Assembly: GCA_009801085.1 (NCBI GenBank)
Contig: VNWV01000009.1
Coordinates: 1,044,501 to 1,108,500 of the forward strand
DNA length: 64,000 nt
Direction of reading: 5' to 3'
DNA from: Lasiodiplodia sp. COLG20
Taxonomy: Eukaryota > Ascomycota > Dothideomycetes > Botryosphaeriales > Botryosphaeriaceae
Shown here: positions 12,074-24,013 of the stretch, piece after piece
How the letters are laid out: each line of letters opens with the position of its first letter
How positions within the stretch are numbered: position 1 is the first letter of the stretch
Notes under the pieces: generated by a model
Databases searched by the model: none
What the model saw: only the letters and a program-made list of their open reading frames with translations
What the model was told of the DNA's origin: nothing
Made by a program: the position numbers and the translations under genes

Positions 12074-13065
12074 TCATCCTGCATGGTGGCGTTTTCCAAG
12101 GGCATATGGTTTCTCAGCGCGTCTGAAAGCTGCATCTGGTGGCACCGGGGCAGAGTTGATCCGGGGGTGGCGGGACGTGATTGGGCGCCGGGGCACGCAG
12201 CTGGACAGATTCCGACACGGGCCTTTTTGCCAGCAGCATCTGCAAACGTGCGATGCATGACGGGCGGAGCCGAGCTGACGGCGGCGGGTAATGCGGGTTT
12301 TAACGATTGAAGAGACGGGCGCGCGCACGGCGGCGCGGCATTGGCGGGGGCACGTATGTATCTAGCCTTTTCCCAGCGACGACGGAATTAATTATGAATA
12401 ATAGAGGACGGGCGTGCGGAGGAGTTTGTGCAGGGGAGCGGCCATATTCGATGCAGCATGCAGCGCCCGGGTCGGACGAGCTCCCGTTTCCAGCGGCGGC
12501 CGGTTGCACGGTCATGTGCGTCGGGCGGCGCTGCTGCGCGTGGCCCTGATGGGAGCGAGAGCGTTGCCGGCTCGGCTTGGACCCCACAGCGCTGGCGAGC
12601 GCGTGTTAAACGGCCCCGTTACCCAGCAGCGCGCACACGTTGCGAGCAGTAACCACCGCAGAGCCGCGGCCTCGCCTACCCACCCGCCCCACACCGCGGC
12701 CGGGCCCCTCGCTCCATCCCAGCCGCTCTTATCGCCTGCGCTGGCGCCCGCAGATCGCACCCCGCGTCCGCGGCGGAGCGCTGCTTCTCGCTCGCCTGTA
12801 TCACCCGCCGCTCGTCCAATCCCCAGCGCCCGAGACAGATCCCACTCCTCCCAGAGCCCTGGCTCAAGCGCCGCCAGCTCTGTCATGCAGCGTGCCGCCC
12901 TGCCAGAGCCAACGTGAACGTCCCCCCAGCATTGTACATACTGCACGTCTCGTGGCTCTGCACATACGCCGTTTTTCGACTTCTTCGCATATTCTTTAGC
13001 CGCGGCCCCCCCGGCACGCCTTGGATCCCATCACGCGCTGAACCCCGACGCCGTTCTGGCGCACC
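12074..13065. other. Intergenic, 1.0 kb
   Basis: 3' flank of the chitin synthase and 5' flank of the WD40 gene. GC rich with overlapping short frames; no domain, RNA gene or repeat seen. Confidence 0.4.
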
Positions 13066-14949
13066 ATGCCCGGCCCTGGCCATGACCAGATCCCATCTCG
13101 CATAAGTCGCCCCTCGTCCCTGCCCGTCATGGCCCCCGACTCCTCCCAGGACTCTGCATACCACGGCGACACCGAGGCGGACATGGACGCCCTGCCCGAC
13201 GACGCCGACTCTGACATGGAGGATACCTACTTCAATCTTCCTGCCCCGCCGCCCATGGACACCACTTCGTCGCCACCAGTCGACGAGGGTGAGTTCTCAT
13301 TCGCCGGGACCGAGCCGTTAACATCCCTAGCCGACGCTGGCAGCGGGGCATTGCCCGCCTACATTCCCGTGAACCCCCAGTCGGCCTCTTTCAGTCTCGG
13401 GAACGCGCAGTTCGCCATTCCTCCGTACTGGGAAGACTATGAGGTCAACACGCCGTCGGTGGACGACTACACCTTCAAGTCGGACATCTGCAAATTCATG
13501 GACACCTGGAGAGTGGCTGCTGGCATCCCCGAGTACCGGCTGAGCAACATCGGCTCCGAAGCTTCGAGAGTCAAGCACTGGGACCGCCCTCGGTCCATAT
13601 CAAGAGAGGACCTCCAGGGGAATCGATGCGACATCCAGGGCATCAACTGGGACAGGCTCGAGACAGTACGGGAGGCCGCCAGAGATGCCCGCACAAGGCT
13701 CCATCAGGTCTCTGTGGGCCGCGTTGGCCTGCTCCCGCCCAGAATGGCAAGGAAGCTGCCCAATACGGAGAGTTTCTTCCGCTTTCGGAGAATGAACACG
13801 AACCACCAGGCCCTGATAGCCCACTTCCAGCTGCGCAACCTCATCGCAGCAACCTCGCGCGCCGACATCTTCTATGCCGGCCGGTCCAGAGTGATGCGCA
13901 CTGATTCGTCAGGCGTGTCGACGAGCTGCGTCATGGATCTGACCAGGTCCCACTTCGATTCACTGCACTCGGCAACATTCGACATCACGTCCATGACTGC
14001 ATCGGAGAATATTCTCATTGCAGGTGGCTTTCACGGAGAATACGCACTAGTCGACTTGCAGTCCGAGTACGGCAGCAAGCCTACCCAGGGCTTCATCACG
14101 CACGAGCCAAACGGCATCACCAACCACGTGCACACCTTTGCGAACCGTAGCACGGGCGACAGCATGGCAGCCTTCTCGTCGAACGACAAGCGCCTCCGTG
14201 TTTTGGACTGCACCACGAACCGCTTCGTCCACGACTTTGGTTACGAAGAGGCCATCAACTGTTCCGCCACTTCGCCGAACGGCCGCATGCGCATGGTCGT
14301 CGGCGACTTCCACGAAACGCTCATTACCGATGCTGAGACGGGCCGTCCTTTCGAGCGGCTGCCCGAGCACGACGAGCACACGTTTGCATGCGCCTGGGCC
14401 GACGATGGCATCCACCTTGCCACTGGCGCTCAGGATTCCAAGGTTGTTGTGTACGACGCCCGCTGGTGGCGGCAGCCACTGTCAATTATCGCCTCGACCA
14501 TGGCCTGCCCACGCAGCCTGCATTTCAGCCCGGTTGGTGGTGGGCGGCGGGTCCTGTTATCGGCTGAGGCAGACGACGTGGTCAGTGTGATCGACGCCCA
14601 GACATTCGACCGCGCCCAGACGCTCGACTTCTTTGGGTCTGTCAGCGGCGTCAGCTTTGTTCCAGACGGCTCCAGCTTCTTCGTGGCCAATAGCGACGGC
14701 AAGTTCGGCGGCATCATGGAATTCGAGAGGGCCGGCTGGGGCGAGAGGATGGGCGTCCAGACGGAGCACGAGACGAGCCGGTTTGAGAGAGGTGGGTCGA
14801 ACCTCAGCGGCAGGCGGCCAGGTCGCGCAGTTGACCACGACCAGACTCAGTGGGCGAACGACTTCGACGCCGACGCCAACGCCAGGACGAAGCTGGGTTC
14901 CATGGCGCGCAGGAGAAGAGGCCTCGGCCTGGGTGAGCTTGTCGTGTAG
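13066..14949 (+). CDS. WD40-repeat protein of a conserved fungal family, 627 aa
   Basis: Intronless; ATG at 13066 (MPGPGHDQ) to TAG at 14947-14949. The first ~130 residues are acidic and Ser/Pro rich. From about residue 270 the protein alternates strand-like blocks characteristic of a beta-propeller: ILIAGGFHGEYALVDLQ, MAAFSSNDKRLRVLDC, CAWADDGIHLATGAQDSKV with VVYDARWW, and VSGVSFVPDGSSFFVANSDG. The pattern resembles a family of uncharacterised WD-repeat proteins shared by filamentous fungi and fission yeast; I do not recognise a specific function. No signal peptide or membrane span. The C-terminal ~60 residues are Arg rich. Its closest neighbour is the chitin synthase on the same strand, but nothing in the protein links it to wall synthesis. 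Confidence 0.85.
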   Translation: MPGPGHDQIPSRISRPSSLPVMAPDSSQDSAYHGDTEADMDALPDDADSDMEDTYFNLPAPPPMDTTSSPPVDEGEFSFAGTEPLTSLADAGSGALPAYIPVNPQSASFSLGNAQFAIPPYWEDYEVNTPSVDDYTFKSDICKFMDTWRVAAGIPEYRLSNIGSEASRVKHWDRPRSISREDLQGNRCDIQGINWDRLETVREAARDARTRLHQVSVGRVGLLPPRMARKLPNTESFFRFRRMNTNHQALIAHFQLRNLIAATSRADIFYAGRSRVMRTDSSGVSTSCVMDLTRSHFDSLHSATFDITSMTASENILIAGGFHGEYALVDLQSEYGSKPTQGFITHEPNGITNHVHTFANRSTGDSMAAFSSNDKRLRVLDCTTNRFVHDFGYEEAINCSATSPNGRMRMVVGDFHETLITDAETGRPFERLPEHDEHTFACAWADDGIHLATGAQDSKVVVYDARWWRQPLSIIASTMACPRSLHFSPVGGGRRVLLSAEADDVVSVIDAQTFDRAQTLDFFGSVSGVSFVPDGSSFFVANSDGKFGGIMEFERAGWGERMGVQTEHETSRFERGGSNLSGRRPGRAVDHDQTQWANDFDADANARTKLGSMARRRRGLGLGELVV

Positions 14950-17900
14950 ACAGGCAGCCCTCCCTCAACATCTAACACCTTGTATTTGCCTTATCACTGC
15001 ATAACCTACTCAACCGGGATTTACTTGACGCAGAGACGACGACCAACGACCGAGACGTAGCGAATGCGGTGTGGCAACCTCCTGTTTTGTGCTCAGAAGC
15101 GAAGCGAACATCTTACCTTCGTTTTTTCTTGCTTTTTGGGCGGCTCTCCTTGTGTCGAAGAGCCACCACGTGTGGACAGCATGGTGGCGTTCTTGTGTAT
15201 TTGCAGCTGAAGGACAGGGGCCCTTCAGCGCGTTTTGGTCTCGTTGGGCACTGTAACGGGACGGTTAATTTCTTGTGTCTTCTTCCCTTGTCAGATACCT
15301 TGTGGAAATTGCTCCATGACTTCTCGTTTCTTGTGCCTAGTTTCTTCTTCCTCTCTGCTTTCGGCTGGATTCGTCCATGTTGTTTCTCGGTTCCACGTCG
15401 ACTTTCTGCTCCGTCGGACGGGTTTTGTCGCTGCTGTTTTGCGGCTTTAATTATTCTTCCTCGTATACCCTGCTGTCTCGGCCCCTCGCCTATCATGTCA
15501 CTGTGCTTGGGGGGACCCATGCTTAGATTATTTTATAATTAACCATGGCAACAGCTGGTGCCGAGGGCAGAGGCGAGTTGTATGTACATGTTCCGCATTT
15601 GTTTGACAACAAAAGCTTTCCAACCGATTGGCTGAGATGTATACTGAGACATTGCCTGTAGATACAGTAGGCACCCACGGTTTAACCATGGTGCTTTCTG
15701 TTGGGAAGGATCGAGGTCGTCTGATCATCTGAGACACAGTCAGCAGAAAGGATTGGCGCATTGCGGCTGAGGCGGCGGCAATGGAAGCCGTTGCGGCTTG
15801 GCTCTGATTCTTTCGCTATGCTGTCTTGTTGAGCTGACAGAGTGAGACCGTCACGGGTGCATCAAAGAGCGGAGGTGGTGGCTGGCCTGATTCATAGGGC
15901 AAGAAAGCCGACCTTTCCCTTTGCTTTTTTCCCCTTCTTATGCGGCCTGCCGCGCTTGATCGGCTGATCTGCACACGGATGGCTTTTCTCCCTCTACGAC
16001 CGTTGCTGGGAGTTTTCCGATAGAGGTGGAGTACTGGCATGCGCCTCCGACCGTCATGCGCCTGAAAGGAAAAGGGTTCCTTTCTTTTCTCCTCTCCTTC
16101 CGCATTCATGCCGTGGGCTGTATGTGCTTCCCATGCTGCTTCCCGTTTGAGAGGCCGGATTTGCATTGTTATGCATAGCTCTGTTTCTTTCAGCTCCGTG
16201 AGCATTGCATTGCGTGTGTGCGCGCGCGGGCATCTATGTATGTACGTAGGTGCGGCTGGGGTACGCGTGCCGTGGGTGACACACACGGAACCCTTGAACA
16301 GCATGCTGGATTATTGGCTGCGTAAGTGCGGCAGCTTCCCCTCGCCGCCGCCCTTTTTTATTTTTTATTTTTTTGCGCTTGATTAAACGCCGGACGATCT
16401 GTGCAACGGTCGGCACGGATTTTCTCCTTGTTCCCTGCAGAGTTACACGAGAGACGGGAGGCAAAAAAAAAAATATTGACCGTGTAACAGTCCTAGAGGG
16501 GGGTTGATCAGCAAAAAGCTTGTGCTTGGACCCGAAGTGTTTGCTTTTTTTAACATCTCTCGCTCGCTTCGAAGCAGGTACGCATGCACCAGCCTCCACT
16601 CCAGCTTATCTCGTGTTGTGCGGGTACCGCGTACGAGGAGCCTTCTGCAGGATGGGCCGTCACTTCTTGGCGCCGGATACGAGGGGCACCGTGATGGCGT
16701 AAGAATTGTGGGTTCATGCTTCCTTCGTAATCAGCCTTTTGCGAACAGCCATCACCCTTACGTCTTTGTCTGTGGGTGTGACCGAGACCAGTCGTCATCC
16801 TGCTGCATTCCATTCACACTACGGTACCTCTGCTTCAGCTTGAACTTTTCGCCGAGGCGATCCGCAACTGGGAGACACGCAGCCGGAATTCAGCTCACGC
16901 GTGTTAGCGTAAGCCGCCGCTGCAGAAAGCCGTTGGAGGAGACAGAGTTGAGCAGTTCGAGGCGTTTTTCGTGCTCTTCGGAACAAGTCCAGATCCTCCC
17001 CGACACGTGTGGGCTGTTTGGACGTTGCGCCACATACCACGTGGGAGTGCAGCCTCAACCGTCGCCATGAGAGGTCCAGCCCAAAGCCACATGGCCTGGG
17101 CCTTAAGAAGCATCAATTGTTTCGGGACTCTGCAGGGGGGTTGCAACCCTTACTTGCCTTTGTAATGCCCGTCTTACCTCCGCAGTGGTGCAACTGAGCT
17201 AGCCGGTTGATGGGTTTCAAGTCGGTTCTCAGAATGACGACGGTGCTCCGTTGGTTTCAGGAGATCGAAGCCTCCTATACTTCTCTACGCTTTACAGAGG
17301 GCTACTGCAGCCGATGGCTAGCGTGAGGAACAACAGGGACCTAGAACATAGCGTAAGTGTGCTTTCTTTTTTTTTTTTTCCTTTAAAAAAAGGAAAAGAG
17401 CGTATATAGGCAGTTGAAGCTATCATACGGACATAAACGTATGATTATTAACTCCACATATACACCCAGATGGTGGCTTCAACTACCCGGGTAAGTAAAG
17501 TATTATGTTTCCAGCAAAAGAAGGGTGTCTACCTCATTCTATCCATTTCGAATCGTTTTTATTTTATCTATTTGAATGGCCGCAGTTTCATTCGTCTTTT
17601 CGCTGAAGTCAAGCTTACTAAATCAACCCAAGCAAAAAACTGGTGGGTTGAGGGCTACATCATCATACCCTTATTCATTGCTTTATACTTAGCTTTTTGC
17701 TCTCTCCCCTCAGTCAAGTTGAAGTGCACGTAGCAGAATCCATCCTCTGACACCAATTAATATTTTCGCTTAGAAAGAGTGTGGACCACTACACTGGCTG
17801 TTGTGAATAACCTTTGACTAGAAGTAATAGAAATAACAGTCAACATCGACGCGAAATGTTTGAGACAGTCAATGGTATCAAAAGGGGGCGAGGTAGACCG

Positions 17901-18011
17901 GAAGGAACCATCATCAATGTCTCAAACTACTTCGGTCCACCTAGTTGCTATCGTGTTTCCCTTTTGATCTTACTTTCCCACCATGGCTTCAGACGCAAAT
18001 GGCAACCGATT
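14950..18011. other. Gene-free stretch of 3 kb with a repeat relic
   Basis: No supportable gene. From about 15.8 kb the sequence becomes richer in homopolymer runs (poly-T near 16355 and 17368, poly-A near 16463). A copy of a dispersed 30-40-bp motif lies at 17409-17500 (separate entry). The stretch 17500-18000 is AT rich and looks like decayed repeat DNA. Confidence 0.45.
17409..17500. repeat. Dispersed repeat motif, copy 1 (two inverted arms)
   Basis: The left arm reads GGCAGTTGAAGCTATCATAC and the right arm is its inverted relative, TGGTGGCTTCAACTACCC, with about 45 bp between. Related arms recur at 35932, 49722 (inverted) and 62365. The DNA right of this copy also resembles the right flank of the 49722 copy, so the repeat extends beyond the arms. 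Probably a decayed transposable element; no coding capacity remains. Confidence 0.55.
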
Positions 18012-19284
18012 TTACATATATGCCTTCGTCTCTCTCTCGCACCATTCCCAAAACTTCTCGGCGATACCTAAGCCGCCCTCCTCGTCCTTCCGCTTGATTG
18101 CCTCCTCGAGTCCGATCCGGGGTTGCTGAATGCGGCCCCATGGTAGGACGAGGCATCCGCTATTGTTGATGCTGATGTCGGGAGACCAGCCGGCGTAAAG
18201 CTCAGTGTACGCGCCTTTGATGGGAGGATAGAGCACACCACCCTGTTTTATTTTATTGTCAGAAGAAGTAATCAAAGGGAAAGAAAGGGGAAAGGGGTTC
18301 TTACAGCGACCACCCGCTCGATAGGTCCGGTGTGCCTGTAGAGGTCCGTATACAGGTTTCCGGGGTTCCAAGACTGTATTACATTAGCCCCCCTCTATAG
18401 ATTCTCCATACGGTAGCCACGCCGTTGCGTTCCCCCCCTTCAGTCATGGCCAAAACTCACCACGCTCACGATGCCATCGTCCTTGCTATACCTCCTCGCA
18501 AACTCAGTGCCAAGGAACACATTGCCAGACTTGCTCTGCCCGTAATTCTGCTGGGGGAGTGAGAGCACCTTCGGTGCGCCCGTTTCTTCATCGAGGTCGA
18601 TGCCATGCGCGGGTGAGAGGAGGTCGATGGCCAACGAGGCAGCCCACGTAACGCGGACGGAACCCGGAGGCGACGACGCGGCGGTTTTGCGCAGGAGCGG
18701 GAGAAGGAGCTGGGTGAAAAGGAAAGGCCCAAGGCAGTTGGTACCGAGTTGGAGGTCGTGGCCCTATGTGGGGGTGGGAGGTTAGCGTTGAGGCGGTATG
18801 GTGGAAAGAACACAAACCTCCTCCGTCTTGCTCCCCTTCGGCGGGAACATGACGCCGGCGTTGTTCGTCAGCACGTCCAACCGCTGCTCCTTGGCCAAAA
18901 ACTCATCGGCGCTCTTCTTGATACTGGCCAGATGAGCGAGGTCCAGCTGCAGAAACTCGACCCGCCCATGGCCGCCCGCATCCGGATTGACTCCTTCCTT
19001 GACTGTCTTGATTGCGGCGTTGGCCTTTTCGGCGCTGCGACCCGCGACGTAGACGGTTGCGTTCTTGGCGTACAGGATTTTCACCAGCTCCAGGCCAACG
19101 CCTGAGTAGCCACCCGTCACGATGTGAACCTTTTGAGCAATTGTTAGCAAAGAGAACAGTCAATGGCATTGGCGAAGGGTTGCAGTGATACCTTGCCTTG
19201 TTGGTCCGGCAGCTCCTTCTCAGTGAAGGGCGGATCGGCTATCCACGCCGACTGGGTAGCGATGTTCTTCAGCCTCTGAAACAT
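18012..19284 (-). CDS. Short-chain dehydrogenase/reductase, 335 aa
   Basis: Five exons: 19192-19284, 18818-19129, 18461-18763, 18305-18373 and 18012-18242; four GT-AG introns of 62, 54, 87 and 62 nt, all in phase. A classical SDR: cofactor loop TGGYSGVG at residues 36-43, NNAGV at 120-124, active-site Asn144, Ser178, Tyr209 and Lys213 (YGQSK). The layout resembles the retinol dehydrogenase/WW-domain oxidoreductase branch that acts on lipophilic carbonyl compounds. A Gly-rich loop with no acidic residue after strand 2 (VAGRSAEKA, Arg present) suggests NADP(H). The substrate cannot be told from sequence. No signal peptide; cytosolic. The start is the only ATG giving an in-phase first exon. The nearest neighbours, on the same strand, are an unrelated hydrolase and an RNA-binding protein. 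Confidence 0.92.
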
Positions 19285-20010
19285 GTCTTTGTTCGAGAAA
19301 GGGGTTGTTGTCGTTATGTCTCTCGACTGTGGTGGGGGGACTGCAGCTAGAAAGCGCACGGTTGGGGTGATGATGTAATGGCACGGATTTCCCATGCCCC
19401 ATGCCCCATGCCCGTCCTGCCGTCCGAGCGCCATGGCGGTCCGAGGCGATCCCGGCGCCTAAACGTCGCAAGCCTTTGCCGGCCTTGAGTCGCAAGCAGC
19501 GCCGCCCACGTTTGAGCTTTACGAGAACATGTTGCCCTGCGAGTCGTGCTGATAGGAGGCGCCTTGCTAATCCCTGCGCTTTATTCCCTATTCTGGTTAG
19601 CGCTTTATAGCACATGCAGCTGTTGCGAATATCCATCTGGACAAGAGTTTGGAACAGGAACTTCTAAGCGAACGGATATGGGACGAAGGCGTCGAATTCT
19701 CAGAATGTAGATGGCCCGGTACGCATGAAGAGGCGTCGTCCCACTTAAGTGATTGCGCAAAAGAAAATCTCGTCGTCCTGCCTTTCTATCCCATCATTGT
19801 CTGCCTTCACATCCCACCATGCCCCTTCTATCCAACACACTCCAACCTGGAATATAGAAGCCACAAAAATAAACCTGTACATCTCCAAAAGTCATTTCTC
19901 CAACGTAAAATATCCACTCGACACAGAAATATCCCGATCGAGCATTCTAATGCATCTAGTCTCTCCGCAGCTACTCCGTTGCTCCAACATAGACATGTCA
20001 AAATATTCGC
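19285..20010. other. Intergenic, 0.7 kb
   Basis: 5' flank of the SDR gene and 3' flank of the TAP-like hydrolase gene. The right half is AT richer. No gene, RNA or repeat seen. Confidence 0.4.
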
Positions 20011-22226
20011 CTATTCATCATCCTGAAACTTCAACGCCAAACCACTTTCTCCTCGAGGAAGCATTGCCTTGCCCAAGCCCCAAGCATTCTTCGCGAAGGA
20101 ACGGCCCAGGCTCCGGTGCGCATCCATTGCCTGAATGTCATCGTTTGAAAGGAGATGAACTTCTGGGCTAGGGTGAATGAAGGGTATCTCGACTGGTTCG
20201 CACATGGTATCTGGCATGGGCAAACTGCCGTTGCTGAAATAGTTGCGAATGTATCCGACTGTACACGGCGAGAAGGCAGCAAGGGAGCAATGCTACAAGC
20301 TCCATCAGTACTTGTTCAATAGGATTCTAAACAGTTGAAACTTACCCCAGGCGAATTCTGTGTCAATACTTCCGAACCAGGAAATAACGATTTCATCTTG
20401 TGCGCACTGAATTGGGCATTAGCCAATGGTGGAACCATGATATTCCAAAACTTACTTGATCAACGGAGTAACCGGATCCGCAGTATTCCCAATCCAAAGG
20501 ATAGGATTGGAAGTGTCGCCGCCAAACTCGGGCTTGAAATCAGTAAATCTAAACAAGGGCCTGAATTTCCAATTCGCACAGTTCATCCTATGTCCAGCCC
20601 ACATGGCACCGACGGTCGGAGAGATTGCATCCAGCTTGCGCCAGTGCTCATCCATGCCGTCTAGGTCCAAGTAATCCTGCGGGTCACCGTCACTGCACAT
20701 GATTGCCATTGAAGCTTCGCCATCGACTTGCGCGATATCCGTGTCATTTCCCTTGGCAGCGCAAGCAAAAAAGTGCTTGCTCGTCAGGTAGCGCTCCATT
20801 TCTCCGTCTTCATCCCCACGAGCCAAGGCAGCAAGCATCTCAGCCATGAGGGGGAAAGCATGTAGTGGTTCGTAGAGGGCCATGAACATGAAGAGCCTGA
20901 CGTCGCTCCAGGTGACGATCTCGGGAAACTCGCCTTTGACCTGGATAGGGTTGTGATACATCTTGTCGAGAACAGCCATGGCCTTGGCCTTAATGTCAAC
21001 CGCCGACATGTTGTGGCCAGCCAGTGGGCAAAGCGTCGGGCCAGCTTCAGCGCAGCGGTCATAGAAGGCTTGCATCGTCTTCTCCGTATCCGCAAGGTTG
21101 TCCGACCAAAGTGTTTTCATATAGTTGGAGCCGTGGACTACCCCGTCCAGAACAAGCCTCCCAACACGGTCAGGGAACATGGATGCAAATGTGCTTCCAA
21201 GCAAAGTACCATACGAGAAGCCCCAGTACTGGAGCTTCTCGGTCCCAGGAACATAAATCTCTGGCAGCTGCAAAGATGCACATGCTCCGTGTTTCTCGCA
21301 CATCTCGATTGCGTCCTCGGTCAGGATGCGCCAGGTTTCAGCCTCGCGGTACTGGCCAAAGAGCTCGGCAAGTTCCAGCATATCGCGTGCGACTGATGCG
21401 GTCGTGACGTAGTGTTTCACGTCGCCATCGTCATCCAGCCCAGCGCACGACGCTCCAAGTGCATTAACCATAGACCAACGCCGACCGAGCACGGCATCGG
21501 AGCTACCCAGGATGCCCTGCGAGTCCAACCGCAGGTTCCACGATTCCCTGATGGATGCGGCACGGAAACAATGAGCACCAGGGGTAGTGCGGCCGATTCC
21601 GCGCGGGTCAAACCCGACGACATCGAAGTACTTGGACGTCGAATTTTCCGGGGACTCGGATGCTGGATCAACGGGAGAATCAATGATGGTCTGAATGGCA
21701 AGTCCCATGGCAGTTACGAGGTCGACTCCAGAGCCCCCCGGGCCTCCTGGATTTAGAAGGACCGGGCCGCCGTAACGAGGGTCGGTGACGGGGACTTTGG
21801 CGGGAAGCATGGTCACCGCCAAGCTGACGTGCCTGTCAGGGAAGGTGCCGTTCCACCAGTCCAGCGGCAACTCGACACGTGCGCATCGGAAGTCGCGGTA
21901 GCATGGCTGGAACGCGAGGTGCTTCGCAGAGGGAGCCTGTGCGGATCATGAGCACATCAGATAAGATGAGAGTGGATGCGGCTGCGTCCAGGGTCCGTGT
22001 TGCTTACAGCGTCCCACGAGAAGCTTGGTGTTTTCGAAGCTTCGGCGTGCTGGCGCGCGCGCCCATCCAGCTCGCTGCCCACGAAAGCCACCAGGCGGTC
22101 AACGCCGGTGGCGGCAAAATACAGAAGGACGACGAGAAGGAGCGCGCTGCGGGCTGCAGCGGCCAGCCGGCGGGGCGCAGGCTGGCGAGGGTGGTGCGGC
22201 TCGGCAGGCGCGGACGCTTTCATCAT
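20011..22226 (-). CDS. TAP-like serine hydrolase (alpha/beta hydrolase, peptidase S33 type), 680 aa
   Basis: Four exons: 22008-22226, 20456-21936, 20346-20406 and 20011-20292; introns of 71, 49 and 53 nt. The start is the first of two adjacent ATGs (MMKASAP). Near the N-terminus a hydrophobic stretch (about residues 27-44, ALLLVVLLYFAATGV) follows Arg residues, as in a type II anchor or signal peptide. The oxyanion segment is LLNPGGPGGSG. The nucleophile lies in GFSYG (Ser314). The acid is the Asp of NTADPVTP, and the His is in the GHCS motif, which the two short exons build across a splice junction. These are the features of the tripeptidyl aminopeptidase-like family, which removes short N-terminal peptides or hydrolyses similar substrates outside the cell. 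The predicted location is secretory; the exact substrate is unknown. Confidence 0.92.
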
Positions 22227-23106
22227 GGCACCCGGGATGCGAGACAGCAGAGCGCGAGCGAGACGGCGGGCAGTCGAGATGTATGTAAAGGGCGTATCAT
22301 ATCGCAGCTAAAGCGCATGCGCGATAAGGCACGGCGGGCCGGGGGCGGGCTGGGGTCATTTGGGCCTGCTGACTGTCACGGCTGCGGTTGGCTGCGCTGG
22401 GGATGGAGGCGGCGGACGGCTTGATGGCCGCTGCAACCTGAGCCCTCGGGGCGCAGGCAGTCACGTGCACTCGCCGGAGCCCGACGAGTCGTGTGCGGTT
22501 GATGAAATGATTTTCCGACCGTTTTGGCTCTCGCAGCGTTCGGCAGAGCTGGGCGGTTTTCTGAGCCTTGATCCCTCACCTCCGAGCTGGCCCAGCGGGG
22601 TGCGTTTCTCTAATCGCCTGCGTCCGTTGCCGGCGCAGCCCTGTCGCCGTCTGCCCGCCCACAACCAGACTGCCGTGCGACGTGTTACATTTGCGACCTC
22701 CCGCCTCTCCCCGTAGCTCCTGCTAGACCTTTGCGTGTGCGGTCATGAGACCCAGCCCACCACCTCTGACTGGCCCGCCAGCCCACAAGCATTCACTGGT
22801 GCGAAGGGACGACTTGATAGAGCCCAGACAGTATGCATGATTCCATGGGGTATCATCCCTAGGTACGGGCGAAGAAATGCAAGTTCCAGTGTCTGTTGTA
22901 CCTTGTCCCGACCATGAAAAGTAAAGAGAAGAGCTGACCAATCCATGTCCTCAATCTTCTTGAAGTCCCATCCTGCGCCAAGACCCCGTGTCTTGACGCC
23001 CTGCAAAGAGTGTGGCTACGGGTATCCCTTTCCTCCGGACCAGTGTTTTAGTGAACCGCAGCACGAAGACAAAGCAAAGAGAAAAGAGGCCAAGAAGGAC
23101 CCTCCA
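22227..23106. other. Intergenic, 0.9 kb
   Basis: 5' flank of the TAP-like hydrolase and 3' flank of the RRM gene. Short frames only; no RNA gene or repeat seen. Confidence 0.4.
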
Positions 23107-24013
23107 TTACCACTGGCCTTGCTGGCCTCCTTGGCCCTGGTTCGGATCCCAACCGCCTCCAGGAGCGCCGCCGTACGGTTGCTGGCCGCCGTAGCCACCC
23201 TGGCTCGGGCCCCAGTTGCCAGCGCCGAAACCTGCGAGCATGTGAGAACTGCCCTGAACGCGAATGTCCTTCCGCTGCTACTCACCACCACCACGGCCTC
23301 CGTAGCCTCCGCCTGAAAAGGGAACGTCAGCGAGGAAGAGCAAGGGAACAGGCGTGCTTGAGAGTTGGCGGCGGAGCATGAAAACTCCGCGTTCAAATCA
23401 CGTGCCGGAAATGCAAGGAGCGCTGGAGACCGCAGGTGTCGAAGGAGCATATGGGAGAACCGGGAATCCACTAACCATAACCGCCTCCGTAACCTCCGCC
23501 GCGCGGTCCGTTGTAGCCGCCACGGAAGCCGCCGCCGCCGCCGCCGCCACCAGAGCGGTCGGACGCCTTGTCAACACGGATGGTGCGGCCGTCGAATCTG
23601 TAGCCATGTAAGCGACGACGTTGATCTGAAGGTCCGTCGCAGATGCAGTGGCGGCCCAAGCTGAGACGCTTCACCGCCTTCGGGGACGTCTTGTGACTTA
23701 CTCGACGTTGTTCATGGACTGAATAGCGGCTTCAGCATCGGATTCCTGGGTGAAGCGGACGAAGCCGAAGCCACGGCTGCGGCCAGTGTCGCGGTCCTTC
23801 ACAACGACCTGTGGGGCGCGGAATCAGTGATTGCCGGCTGAGCTGACAGCTGCGGGCGCTCGTACCGCTTCTTCAACCTGGCCGAATTCCTCGAACTTCT
23901 GGCGAAGGGTAGCATCGTCGGTGTGCCACGCAAGGCCGCTGAGATGCTGTCAGCAGGTGCGCTTGCAATGGCGACACAGACAGGCGAGCTTACCCTATGA
24001 AGAGCTTCGACAT
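23107..24013 (-). CDS. Glycine-rich RRM RNA-binding protein, 157 aa
   Basis: Six exons: 23994-24013, 23866-23938, 23702-23808, 23476-23597, 23286-23312 and 23107-23231; five introns of 55, 57, 104, 163 and 54 nt. The start is [16 protein letters not shown] single N-terminal RRM carries RNP2 (LFIGGL) and RNP1 (RGFGFVRF), spanning about residues 3-80. The rest is Gly rich with RGG-like and GGYGG blocks and ends QGGQQGQW. This is the architecture of the small GRP/CIRP-type RNA chaperones and splicing or mRNA-stability factors, usually nuclear. It is the most intron-dense gene in the window: five introns in 474 coding bases, including a 27-nt exon inside the Gly-rich tail. The two long introns, 104 and 163 nt against a usual ~55, are candidates for regulated retention. 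Confidence 0.93.
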
